Shown here in pieces: positions 42,428-52,678 of a stretch of 64,000 nt of DNA. The DNA is taken from NCBI GenBank assembly GCA_963765875.1, contig CAVXYK010000007.1, positions 492,910-556,909 on the forward strand, written 5' to 3'. The stretch is from JAWKOK01 sp963765875 (lineage in GTDB: Bacteria; Chloroflexota; Anaerolineae; Caldilineales; Caldilineaceae). The position numbers were made by a program, and so were the translations under genes. The notes beneath the pieces are model-generated. The model worked only from the letters and a program-made list of their open reading frames with translations, was not told the DNA's origin and searched no databases. The first letter of the stretch is position 1, and every line of letters begins with the position of its first letter.

Positions 42428-43828
42428 TTAAGAAACGCTACCGAGGAACTTGTGGTCAGCCAGAGAGCGAGTGAGATCAGGCACAGGCTGATCTTTGCTC
42501 ACGCCCAACAGGTTTTCCAACCAGTCAATAACGATTTTGCCATCATCTCCGAGGCGTTTTCGTGCTGCTTCGTAGTAGGCGTGAAGGTAACCATTGACCA
42601 CCACGGCGGGCATCTCATAGTAGTTTACCAGCAGCTGTTCGATCCAGACCAAGTCGGGACCGATGTAGTCCAGGTTGCCCAATAACAGGGCAGAGCGAAT
42701 GTTCTTGCCCATAAACCTGTTGGCGATATCAAGCTGGCGAGCAGGCACCGACTGGGAACCCAATTTCGCCCAAATGTCTGCTTCAATTTCAGACTGGTGC
42801 TGGTGAAAGTGATCGCGTGCAGCTTGATTCTCTGGCGGGATGGTGATGCCAGTCTCGCTGTATGTCGCTTCGGACATTAGCTCACGAATGGTCTCTAGCC
42901 CGGTTTCGAAGCTGTCGCCAAGAAAGACACCTGGAATAGCGCCGGCCAGTGCGGGTATCTTATTAAAGATCAAGCCTCCAAAAGCCAGCGTGATTCTTCG
43001 CTGCTGTAGCAGCTCGGCCATACCGAGCAGGCTTGCAGCTGTATAGAGCTGTTGAGCCGTCATGATGACCAACTTGGGTCTCGTTGAATTAATTGTAACC
43101 TCCATGCTGCGCAGAGGTACATTTGCGCCAAGATAGACAACATCGTATCCATGCCTGCGCAGTAGGACCGAGAGCAGCAACGGCGGGAAGGTATGATCTT
43201 CCTCCGCCGGACAACCAATTAGGATACGACCACGTTTGTGAGGAGCGGGCATGGCGGAGAGCAGTGATTCGAGCCTTCGCATTGCCAGTCCAGAGGCGAA
43301 ATGTTCTTGCTGAACAGTGATCTTTCCTTGGTGCCACCCTTGTCCGATTTCAGCCAATCCTGCCTGAAGAACGGATAGGCATACCGTCTCTACCGGGAAG
43401 AGTGAAAATGCCTGTGACAGTGTGTCTTCGGCGCTTTGCTCGTCAAACTGAAGGCATGCAGTAACCCAACGTTCACGGAGGTTCTCTGCATAGCTTGCTG
43501 GGATCGCTTCAACACTAGGTTGCATATCGGCTACAGCGGCGCCATTACCGTTGAGCCCCTGTGAGTCCAGCGGAGCGGACTCAGTTGAGGCCAATTGATT
43601 CCATAGATCCACGGCACGTCCAATGCTCATGCCTTCCTGTTGGCGATCCATCAACCATCGGATGACCTCAACGTCGTGGGCAGAGTAGAGGCGGTGACCA
43701 CTCTCGGCGCGTTCCGGATTCGGGAGACCGTAGCGGCGTTCCCAGGCTCGCAGTGTGTCAGGCTTGAGACCGGTCTGCTGAACCACAGCCTTCAAATTAT
43801 AGATGGGTGTCGTGTCTGCGCTATACAT
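42428..43828 (-). CDS. MerR-family regulator with B12-binding domain, CarH/LitR-like, extra C-terminal domain
   Basis: 466 residues from ATG 43828. An N-terminal MerR helix-turn-helix (YNLKAVVQQTGLKPDTLRAWERRYGLP...SGHRLYS) is followed by a four-helix cap with W-x9-EH (Trp165, Glu175-His176), the adenosylcobalamin photoreceptor signature. The Rossmann domain carries CPAEEDHTFPPLLLSVLLRRHGYDVVYLG with the likely cobalt-ligating His212; the usual Gly after HxxG is Pro. CarH is about 290 residues; here roughly 135 more (IPPENQAARDHF to the end) form a helical domain I do not recognise. Light- or B12-dependent repression is inferred by family. A strong promoter with a dyad lies upstream. Confidence 0.85.
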   Translation of the reverse strand: MYSADTTPIYNLKAVVQQTGLKPDTLRAWERRYGLPNPERAESGHRLYSAHDVEVIRWLMDRQQEGMSIGRAVDLWNQLASTESAPLDSQGLNGNGAAVADMQPSVEAIPASYAENLRERWVTACLQFDEQSAEDTLSQAFSLFPVETVCLSVLQAGLAEIGQGWHQGKITVQQEHFASGLAMRRLESLLSAMPAPHKRGRILIGCPAEEDHTFPPLLLSVLLRRHGYDVVYLGANVPLRSMEVTINSTRPKLVIMTAQQLYTAASLLGMAELLQQRRITLAFGGLIFNKIPALAGAIPGVFLGDSFETGLETIRELMSEATYSETGITIPPENQAARDHFHQHQSEIEADIWAKLGSQSVPARQLDIANRFMGKNIRSALLLGNLDYIGPDLVWIEQLLVNYYEMPAVVVNGYLHAYYEAARKRLGDDGKIVIDWLENLLGVSKDQPVPDLTRSLADHKFLGSVS

Positions 43829-43870
43829 GGGCAATCCGCCTAAAAGATAATATTTTGGTCGAGCATCGTC

Positions 43871-43912
43871 TAACTAGTTAATAGTATAGCATTGGTCCTG
43901 TTGTTGTGTCAA
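43871..43912 (-). promoter_or_regulatory. Strong promoter of the CarH-like gene with downstream dyad
   Basis: On the minus strand TTGACA (43912-43907), 18-base spacer, TATACT (43888-43883). The 10-bp palindrome TAACTAGTTA (43871-43880) starts two bases after the -10, near the transcription start, where a repressor would block initiation. Autoregulation by the CarH-like protein is a natural hypothesis. Confidence 0.6.
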
Positions 43913-43934
43913 GTATTTGTCCATACTTTTTCCA

Positions 43935-45140
43935 CTAAATTATCTGTTCGAGACGAAGCCGTTCAATATCGGCATCATCGTAACCCAAAAACTCGTGTAG
44001 TATCGACTCCGTGTGTTCACCGAGCGTTGGTGGCGGGCTGTTGATAGCCGCCGGCGTTTCGCTGAGCTTGGCGACGGGGCCGAGCTGTGGAATAGAACCC
44101 GTGGTTGGATGCTCGATCGTCTGCACCATACCACGCGCCAGCGACTGGGGATCGGAGAGGGCGGTCGGAATATCATTCACGGGGCTGCAAGGCACGCCGG
44201 AAAGCGGCAGGATATCCATCCATGCTTCGGTCCTCTTTGTCTGGAAGATTTCCTCTAGCAACGGCACCAGAGTGCTGCGATGTTTGACACGCTGGGGATT
44301 GGTTGCGAATCGTTGATCCTCGGCCCAGTCTGCATGGTCAATCAGCGTGCACAGGGCATGGAACTGACTATCATTGCCCACCGCCAGCATGAGCCAACCG
44401 TCTTGCGTGGCAAATGTCTGGTAGGGCACGATGGACGCGTGTCCGTTTCCATAGCGTTGAGGCGCTTCCCCGGAGACGAGGTACGAGGTCGCCACGTTTG
44501 CCAACCAACTCAGCTGTGTGTCGAACAGGGCGATGTCGATTGCTTGACCCTGACCCGTGACCGTGCGATGGTGTAGTGCGGCCAGGAGCGAGATAGCTGC
44601 GTGCAGTCCAGTGGAGATGTCGACGATGGCAACACCGACCTTGCAGGGCTCACCCGCTTCTCCAGAAGCGCCGGTGATACTCATGATTCCTCCCTGCGCC
44701 TGAATTGCGGTGTCATATCCGGGACGGTTTCGATAGGGTCCGGTCTGCCCATAGCCGGTGATGGAGCAAAAGATGAGCCCCCTGTTGATTTCGTGTAGCG
44801 ATGCGTAATCAAGCCCAAATCGTTCCATCGTGCCGACCTTGAAGTTCTCAACCAGCACATCGCAGTGGCAGACCAGATCGCGCAGGAGGGCGCGTCCGGA
44901 GGGGTGTTTCAGATTGACGGTGACACTCTCTTTGTTTCGGTTGGCACAAAGAAAGTAGGCGCTTTCGCCACTGTCGGTGAAAGGAGGGCCCCAATGTCGG
45001 GTATCGTCGCCGCGACCGGGCTGTTCGACTTTGATAACGCGGGCGCCAAGATCGCCCAGGGTCATCGTGGCGTAGGGGCCAGCCAGCACGCGTGAAAGAT
45101 CGAGGACAGTTATCCCATCTAGTGCGCCGGGCCTCATCAT
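43935..45140 (-). CDS. CaiB/BaiF family CoA-transferase
   Basis: 401 residues, the normal length for family III CoA-transferases, which move CoA between carboxylic acids. GALDGITVLDLSRVLAGPYATMTLGDLGARVIKVEQPGRGDDTRHWGPPF is a textbook start, and NRNKESVTVNLKHPSGRALLRDLVCHCDVLVENFKVGTMERFGLDY contains the catalytic Asp region. The GYGQTGPYRNRPGYD block follows. Start ATG 45140 or 45137 after GGGGGAG. The substrate is unknown (family members act on formyl, oxalyl, succinyl, carnitine, bile-acid CoA esters). A 22-bp palindrome lies 113 bases upstream. Confidence 0.92.
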   Translation of the reverse strand: MMRPGALDGITVLDLSRVLAGPYATMTLGDLGARVIKVEQPGRGDDTRHWGPPFTDSGESAYFLCANRNKESVTVNLKHPSGRALLRDLVCHCDVLVENFKVGTMERFGLDYASLHEINRGLIFCSITGYGQTGPYRNRPGYDTAIQAQGGIMSITGASGEAGEPCKVGVAIVDISTGLHAAISLLAALHHRTVTGQGQAIDIALFDTQLSWLANVATSYLVSGEAPQRYGNGHASIVPYQTFATQDGWLMLAVGNDSQFHALCTLIDHADWAEDQRFATNPQRVKHRSTLVPLLEEIFQTKRTEAWMDILPLSGVPCSPVNDIPTALSDPQSLARGMVQTIEHPTTGSIPQLGPVAKLSETPAAINSPPPTLGEHTESILHEFLGYDDADIERLRLEQII

Positions 45141-45252
45141 GCTCCCCCTTTTCTGAGAACCTATTCCCTATCGCTGGCCGATTTCTTGTAATCAAAGATC
45201 CTGTGTATCATACGATCCGTGAGCAAACTTGGCCGGTCCTGCTTTGCTGGAC

Positions 45253-45274
45253 CAAATACTCAGCTGAGTATTTG
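45253..45274. promoter_or_regulatory. 22-bp perfect palindrome (operator-like)
   Basis: CAAATACTCAG followed directly by its exact reverse complement. It is upstream of the CoA-transferase gene (minus strand) in a 414-base gap. No regulator gene of TetR/MarR type adjoins it; the CarH-like MerR gene is on the far side of the CoA-transferase. Confidence 0.6.
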
Positions 45275-45368
45275 CCCGCTGCTAGACGTCGGTGGTTGAA
45301 TATGCGGAACTTGTTAGGCGATGCGGATGTTAATACATTGGCATCGCCTTGAGCGTTATTGAAGGTTT

Positions 45369-45530
45369 GTTTCGCTTGAATTCGTAAACTATTGAAGACT
45401 CTACAGCAAGAACAACGATTTAGCCACAGAGGGACGCAGATAACCAGATGTGGGCGGAGCTTTTTCTCTGTGGACTCTGTGTGTTCTCCGTGCCTCTGTG
45501 GTGAACCGGACCTTTTTGCAGTAGAGTCAC
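45369..45530. repeat. CACAGA-type dispersed repeat, second copy
   Basis: TTGAATTCGTAAACTATTGAAGACTC, AGCCACAGAGGGACGCAGAT, CTCTGTGGACTCTGTG, CCGTGCCTCTGTGGTGAA and CTTTTTGCAGTAGAGTCACTG follow the same order as the block at 6010-6310, which is longer. The block thus holds the right-end repeat plus the CACAGA palindrome. No gene is inside. Confidence 0.65.
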
Positions 45531-45554
45531 TGAAACTATCGAAGGAACACTTGT

Positions 45555-45878
45555 ATGAAACTATTTGGAACGAGGATACGCGGTGTTAAATTTGCTCTGC
45601 TCTTCCTGCTTGTGGCCTCACTATTGATCGCTTGCGGCGGAAGGAGGAATGAGCCGCAGCCAACCGCAACGACTGCGGCTGCCGTCCCCGCACAAGAGGA
45701 GCCGCCGGCAACCCCGACAGATCTTCCTGAACCCACGGCCGTGCCTGAGCCGACCGATGCCATGGTTGAAGAACAACCCAAGTCACCTCTTGGGCAGCGG
45801 CAGGTCGTATCTCCGCTGGCACAACCGGAATCACCCTTAGCGCAGCCTGAGTCACCGTTGGACGCTTCTAGCGATTAG
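45555..45878 (+). CDS. Small Pro-rich lipoprotein
   Basis: 107 residues. A signal peptide ends in the lipobox LLIAC. The mature part is low-complexity: Pro/Thr/Glu/Ala-rich, then SPLGQRQVVSPLAQPESPLAQPE, a repeated SPLxQ(P) motif. No folded domain is evident. It may be a surface spacer or wall-penetrating anchor. The CACAGA repeat ends just upstream, so its promoter may lie within repeat DNA. Believed real from the lipobox; function unknown. Confidence 0.65.
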   Translation: MKLFGTRIRGVKFALLFLLVASLLIACGGRRNEPQPTATTAAAVPAQEEPPATPTDLPEPTAVPEPTDAMVEEQPKSPLGQRQVVSPLAQPESPLAQPESPLDASSD

Positions 45879-45994
45879 CTGAGCGCACTCATCACTTCTT
45901 GATGCAGGCGGAAAATACGCTATCGGTTTCAGTCAGTTTCGGCGTGGTGGGGCGGCTGACTCCTTGTGTCGATTCTTGATCCAGCACGTTGTTG

Positions 45995-46324
45995 CTACTT
46001 GGGCGGAAGCGAGGCCGCAACCGTGACACCCCGTTCGACCCAGGCTGCCAAATCTTCATCGCTCTCAATGCCGGCTGGTTTCACCAAAACCCAGCCGCGC
46101 ATCGGGCGCTCGGGTGAGCCGAAGATTGTCACGTTGGGCACAGCCAGCGCCTCTTCATAGGCATCCCGACCCACACGCGCCATGAGGCCGTCACCACTGA
46201 CGCCACAGACCATATTTCCCGCGATCATGAAGCCCAAACCACCGAACATCTTCTTTTCATCCCAGGCCGGGACGTTACCGAGAACCTCACGGATGCGTTC
46301 TGCCAATCCTTCGTCGTAGGCCAC
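45995..46324 (-). CDS. TfoX N-terminal domain protein
   Basis: 109 residues matching the TfoX/Sxy N-domain: LAERIREVLGNVPAWDEKKMFGGLGFMIAGNMVCGVSGDGLMARVG and ERPMRGWVLVKP. The C-terminal half of true Sxy competence regulators is absent, as in many stand-alone family members. The domain's biochemical role is unsettled; it should not be read as proof of natural competence. Monocistronic. Confidence 0.9.
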   Translation of the reverse strand: MAYDEGLAERIREVLGNVPAWDEKKMFGGLGFMIAGNMVCGVSGDGLMARVGRDAYEEALAVPNVTIFGSPERPMRGWVLVKPAGIESDEDLAAWVERGVTVAASLPPK

Positions 46325-46459
46325 AAGTCTCTCCTCGCTATTCCACTACGTAAGGAGCCAATCTGAGCGGGCGTCGGTTCGGCATCGTCTACCAGCAATG
46401 TGATGGGGAGTGAGCAGTGAGGATTGGCTCTCTGCGCTCCAATCCCCCACTACGCACCG

Positions 46460-46558
46460 CCTTAGGCCGCTGCAAGAAATTGAATCCCTGTTTGATGATG
46501 CTTGCGCAGCGGCTTGCAGGCCGTCAAATAGGGATTTGATTTCTTTGAACGGCCTTAA
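46460..46558 (-). repeat. 99-bp palindromic element, copy B
   Basis: Base-for-base identical to the element at 28619-28717 but in opposite orientation. It ends 16 bases from the stop codon of glgP, where transcripts of that operon would run into it and could fold into a long hairpin. Confidence 0.88.
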
Positions 46559-46574
46559 TCTCCCTGTCCCCAAG

Positions 46575-49127
46575 CTATGCCCACTTACTCAACCCAAGTT
46601 CGTAGGGGTGGATCAGATCCTTGTGTGTCGGTCGTGCTCGGAGCCCGACGGCAATCTGGCCACTGTTTTCCGGGCTCAACGAGCCGGTGTAGAGAACGGC
46701 TGCGTCTTGATGGCCGGCCTCTGCCATGGGCGAAACCGAAGGCTCGATCATGGCTCCACCCTCATCCAGCAGGCCGGAGACAATCTCAACCGCCACCTGT
46801 TCTTCGGGAAGGCCGCTGAGCCAGACCCGTGCACCCAGTTCCAATGACTGTCCGACCGCGATCTGCATCTCTCTGTTTTCCGTCGTCTCGACGCCGACAT
46901 TGGTCCACCGCCGGCGGATCTGTTCCTTCCACTCCGCCATCTCTTTGGCCACGGCGTAGTCGTTGCTCTGGTAACCTATGCCGGTCTTGGCTGCAGGCAG
47001 GTAGTACATATTCACATAATCCTTGACCATGCGGCTCATGCTAAATTCGGGTGCGCAGGAGGAGATCGAGTTCTTCATGATTTGCACCCAGCCGTGGGGG
47101 ACGCCATCCGGGCCACGGTCGTAGTAGGTCGGAATGATCTCATCTTCCAAAATGTGGTAGAGACTGAGCGCATCCGCCTCATCCTGTGTCTCTGTGTCCT
47201 TATACTCCCGCTCCTCGCCGATTGCCCAGCCGTTTTCTCCGTTGTAGCCCTCGACCCACCAGCCGTCCAATACGCTCAGGTTGGGCACGCCGCTGGCCGC
47301 CGCCTTTTCGCCGCTCGTGCCGCTGGCCTCGTGAGGTCGGCGGGGGGTGTTGAGCCAAACATCCACGCCGGAAATCAATTGGCGGGCAATGTTCATATCG
47401 TAGTTTTCCACGAAGACAATCTTGCCGGCAAATTCAGGCCTCTGGCTCAGATGATAGATGTGCTGGATCAGCGCCTTGCCGGGCTCGTCCGCGGGGTGGG
47501 CCTTGCCGCTGAAGACAAACTGGAGCGGACGCTGGGGATCGTTGAGCATGGCCAGGAGGCGCTCTTCATCCCGGAAGATCAGCGTGGCGCGCTTGTAGGT
47601 CGCGAAGCGACGGGCAAAGCCAATGGTTAGGGCGTCGGGATCAAGCAACGAGTCGACAGCATTGATGCGCTGCGGACCCTCACCGTGACGTAGGTACTGT
47701 TTGCGCACGCGGTCGCGGACGAATTGAACCAGATCGTGTTTGCGGGACACATGCGTCGCCCACATTTCTTCATCAGGAATGGCGTCGACCTTGGACCAGA
47801 TTTGGGGATCGTCGACCTCTTCTCGCCAGTTTTCAGCCAGGTGCTTGGCGTACAAGTCTTTGATCTCTTGCACCATCCAGGTCTTGGTATGGACGCCATT
47901 CGTGACATGGCCGATCGGCACTTGCTCCACCGGTGTGTCCGGCCAGAGGAACTCCCACATTCTGCGGCTGACGTGGCCATGCAGCTCGCTGACGCCGTTG
48001 TGATAGGCACTCAGCTTGATGGCCAGTACCGTCATGCTGTATTGCGGTCCCCAGTCCAGTTCCTGGCGTGCGAAGTTGATGAAGCGCTCGCGGTTGATGC
48101 CCAGTTGCCCCCAGTACTGCCAGAAGAATTTCTCGACCATTTCAAAGCCAAACGTGTCGTTGCCGGCAGGCACTGGCGTGTGCGTAGTGAACACGCTGTT
48201 TGAACGTACGGCCTCGACCGCTTCGTTGAAACCAAGGCCCTCGCCCTGCACCTTCTCTCGCACCCGTTCGAGGCCAAGGAAGGCGCTGTGGCCTTCGTTC
48301 ATGTGCCACACGGCCGGGTTGTAGCCGAGGGCGCGCACGGCGCGCACCCCGCCGATGCCCAGAACGATCTCCTGGCTGATACGCATCTCGCGGTCTCCAC
48401 CGTAGAGGCGGGCGCTCAGCTCGCGGTCCTGGGGCGCGTTGCGTTCGACGTCAGTGTCCATCAGATAGATGGGGATGCGACCGACCTGGATTCTCCATAC
48501 CTTGGCATAGACCGTGCGTCCCGGTAGGTCAACATTGATGAGCACCTCGCTGCCGTCCGGACCCACCGCAGGCGTAGCAGGCACTTCGGCGAAGTCGACC
48601 TTCTCGTAGATGGCCTGTTGCATGCCGTCGGCGTCGATGTGCTGGATAAAATAGCCCTGGGGATAAAGGAAGCCGACGCCGATAAATGGCAGATCCAGAT
48701 CGCTGGCTGCCTTGCAATGGTCGCCGCTGAGGACGCCAAGGCCGCCGGAGTAGATGGGGAGCGCTTCGTGCAGCCCAAACTCGGCGCTGAAGTAGGCGAT
48801 GACCTGGTCCGTCTTTGCAGCATGATCGCGCTTGAACCAGGTGTCGGCTTCCGGCGACATGTAGGCGTCAAACGAAGCCATGACCTGGTCATATGCAGCC
48901 AGGAAGGTGCTCTCTTCTGCGGCTGCATTCAAGCGCTCTTGATTCACGCTGCGCAGAAACTTGACCGGATTGTGATTGGTCTTATCCCACATTTCCGCAT
49001 CGATCGATGCATAGAGCGCCTGGGCTTCGGTCTCCCAGCTCCACCACAAATTATAGGCAAGTTCATGCAGACGAGCGATACGGTCCGGCAGCTTGGGAAA
49101 GACAGACACTTTGCCGATGAGTTTCAT
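46575..49127 (-). CDS. glgP: Alpha-glucan (glycogen/maltodextrin) phosphorylase, TIGR02094 type
   Basis: 850 residues. It releases glucose-1-phosphate from alpha-1,4-glucans by phosphorolysis with PLP. The N-terminus (PERIxxLxxLAYNLWWSW type) and IAYFSAEFGLHEALPIYSGGLGVLSGDHCKAASDL mark the short alpha-glucan phosphorylase class. WHMNEGHSAF, GHVTNGVHTKTW, FARRFATYKRATLI and the PLP-Lys region HEASGTSGEKAAASGVPNLSVLDGWW are present; Met before Lys in TSGMKA is here Glu. Intact. It follows pgl and zwf on one strand, linking glycogen breakdown with the oxidative pentose phosphate route. Confidence 0.95.
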   Translation of the reverse strand: MKLIGKVSVFPKLPDRIARLHELAYNLWWSWETEAQALYASIDAEMWDKTNHNPVKFLRSVNQERLNAAAEESTFLAAYDQVMASFDAYMSPEADTWFKRDHAAKTDQVIAYFSAEFGLHEALPIYSGGLGVLSGDHCKAASDLDLPFIGVGFLYPQGYFIQHIDADGMQQAIYEKVDFAEVPATPAVGPDGSEVLINVDLPGRTVYAKVWRIQVGRIPIYLMDTDVERNAPQDRELSARLYGGDREMRISQEIVLGIGGVRAVRALGYNPAVWHMNEGHSAFLGLERVREKVQGEGLGFNEAVEAVRSNSVFTTHTPVPAGNDTFGFEMVEKFFWQYWGQLGINRERFINFARQELDWGPQYSMTVLAIKLSAYHNGVSELHGHVSRRMWEFLWPDTPVEQVPIGHVTNGVHTKTWMVQEIKDLYAKHLAENWREEVDDPQIWSKVDAIPDEEMWATHVSRKHDLVQFVRDRVRKQYLRHGEGPQRINAVDSLLDPDALTIGFARRFATYKRATLIFRDEERLLAMLNDPQRPLQFVFSGKAHPADEPGKALIQHIYHLSQRPEFAGKIVFVENYDMNIARQLISGVDVWLNTPRRPHEASGTSGEKAAASGVPNLSVLDGWWVEGYNGENGWAIGEEREYKDTETQDEADALSLYHILEDEIIPTYYDRGPDGVPHGWVQIMKNSISSCAPEFSMSRMVKDYVNMYYLPAAKTGIGYQSNDYAVAKEMAEWKEQIRRRWTNVGVETTENREMQIAVGQSLELGARVWLSGLPEEQVAVEIVSGLLDEGGAMIEPSVSPMAEAGHQDAAVLYTGSLSPENSGQIAVGLRARPTHKDLIHPYELGLSKWA

Positions 49128-49227
49128 ACGTAAATTACTCCTTGCAATCAGGTTGGTCCAAAGAGGAGTGAATATGGCTTCTCAATACCAATAATCTACG
49201 ACCAATGACTCTGCTGCAATCATTGGC

Positions 49228-50010
49228 CTAGGATTCCTCGCTCTTCAGCGCGATGTCAGATTCAATTCTAGAAAAGGCATCCGAGTCGACAAGCCAAATA
49301 AGGTTGCCGGCGATGGGATGGATGCTCTGGCTGGGGAGCCGTTCGGTGTCGACCGGGCCGGTCAACACCTCTTGAAGTTTTTCCGCCTTGTCCGCACCGC
49401 TGACCAGAACGAGCACGCGCCGGGACGCATTGATCAGGGGCGTGGTGAAGGTCAGACGTGTGGTGTTCAGCTGTGGCACGGAATTGGCCACAACGCATTG
49501 ACGCTCTTCGTGGAGCGCTGCCGTGTTTGGAAAGAGGCTGGCCGTGTGCCCGTCATTGCCCATGCCGAGCAAGATCATGTCAAACCGGGGTGTCCCGGCT
49601 GTAAGGGCGTGATAGTTGGCCGGGACCAGCTCCTCGACGGCGGCTGCGTAGCTGGCGGCGGCGGCGGCCGGGTCAGCCTCGCCCAGCATACGCATGACGA
49701 TGCCCGGCTGAATCGGCAACTGATCCAGCAACGTCTCCTTGACCATCCTATAGTTGCTCTCCGCATCATCGGGTGCGACCGTGCGTTCGTCACCCCAGAA
49801 GAGGTGCCAGCGCCGCCAGTCAATGTCTCGATCTTGGGCCAGCGCAGCATAGACGGCTCTGGGCGTCGAACCGCCGGACAAGGCGATGCGAAAGAAACCG
49901 CGTCGCCCAATTGAGATGGCGGCAGCCGCGGTAATCAGCTCGCAAGCAACGTTGACCAGTGAATCCCTGTCCGGGACAACTTCCGTATGTTCGTGACGTT
50001 TCGATGGCAT
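49228..50010 (-). CDS. pgl: 6-phosphogluconolactonase
   Basis: 260 residues from ATG 50010, chosen because a longer upstream reading frame overlaps the end of zwf. It hydrolyses 6-phosphogluconolactone, step two of the oxidative pentose phosphate pathway. Family blocks: IALSGGSTPRAVYAAL, WHLFWGDERTVAPDDAESNYRM, DMILLGMGNDGHTASLFPNT and TTPLINASRRVLVLVSGADKA. It starts 26 bases after the zwf stop. Note: an extra C-terminal tail (SRIESDIALKSEES). Confidence 0.94.
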   Translation of the reverse strand: MPSKRHEHTEVVPDRDSLVNVACELITAAAAISIGRRGFFRIALSGGSTPRAVYAALAQDRDIDWRRWHLFWGDERTVAPDDAESNYRMVKETLLDQLPIQPGIVMRMLGEADPAAAAASYAAAVEELVPANYHALTAGTPRFDMILLGMGNDGHTASLFPNTAALHEERQCVVANSVPQLNTTRLTFTTPLINASRRVLVLVSGADKAEKLQEVLTGPVDTERLPSQSIHPIAGNLIWLVDSDAFSRIESDIALKSEES

Positions 50011-50035
50011 GAGATTCTGTTTCGTCTCTTTGAAT

Positions 50036-51583
<1,548 letters not shown>

Positions 51584-51587
<4 letters not shown>

Positions 51588-52678
51588 GTTTGCTCAATTC
51601 TGGGATAGGCCATGACCAATCCTGTGACTTCAATACTCACCGGCTGTCCGACAACAAAATTGTACATTGGTCCCACACGAGTCGCCAGCGATTTCCCTGA
51701 TGCAAGCTCAAGGGAGACGAGCTGGTCATGCCCGAAGAAGCGAATCTCGCCCACTCGCGTATCCGATGTGCCTGGAGCCGGCTTCACTCTGACATTTTCC
51801 GGCCGTACAAGCACATCGACAGGCCCTTCGGTGGCATATTGTAGATGCAACGTTCCAAGCTCGCAATTCACGTGGTAGCCGTGTGCAGTTCCAGGTAGAA
51901 AATTGGCATCTCCAATAAACTCGGCCACATCACGGGTGGCCGGTTGGTGGTAGAGCTGTTGCGGCGATGCAACCTGTAGCACCCGGCCATCCATCATCAC
52001 CGCGATCTGATCGACCAGAGAGAGCGCTTCTTCCTGATCGTGGGTGACAAAGATGGCTGCGGCGCCTGCTGTTTTCAGGATCTCACGAACTTCTGAACGC
52101 ACACGTACGCGCAGTCCGGCGTCAAGATTGCTGAACGGCTCGTCCAGGAGCACGAGGTGCGGTTCAGGCCCCAGCGCACGGGCCAGAGCGACGCGCTGTT
52201 GTTGTCCGCCGCTGAGCTCATGGGGCATCCGCGCGCCCAGACCTGTAAGGCCAACGAGTTCAAGTACTTCTGCAGCGCGACTCAGTTTGTCTCCATCGTA
52301 ACGATGCAGGCCAAAGCGGATATTGTCGTCCACGCTCATGTGCGGGAAGAGCGCATATTCTTGAAAGACCATGCCCACCCGGCGCTGTTCCGGCGGCAAG
52401 TGCGCATGATCTCCGGCCACCACCTGACCTTCGATTCGGATCTCCCCGGTATCCAGGCGCTCGAATCCGGCGATGAGCCGCAGCGTAGTCGTTTTGCCGC
52501 AACCGGAAGGACCGAGCAGGGCGAGAAGTTGCCCCTCGTGCAGGTCAAGAGACACGCCATTCACGGCCCCGACATCATCAAAGTGCTTGTACAGATCACT
52601 CAGTTGAATACTCGGCTCGCCGCCTGCCTGGCTGCTCGTCGTGATTCTTGGTGCGTTTCCGTCTCGGTTGACGCTCAA
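51584..52678 (-). CDS. Fbp-type ABC transporter ATPase
   Basis: 364 residues from TTG 52678, which overlaps the permease stop (TTGA) and has GAGG seven bases upstream; longer readings run into the permease gene. Walker A GPSGCGKTT, FQEYALFPHM, LSGGQQQR, LVLLDEPFSNLD and THDQEEA are canonical. A C-terminal TOBE domain follows (DVLVRPENVRV, GEIRFFGHDQLVSLEL). The class serves ferric iron, thiamine, spermidine or sulfate-type importers. Paired with the upstream permease; no substrate-binding protein adjoins, so the ligand is open. Confidence 0.88.

Noticed and set aside
45995..46324. Full competence regulator TfoX/Sxy
   Set aside because: Only the N-terminal domain is present, so a competence role cannot be claimed.
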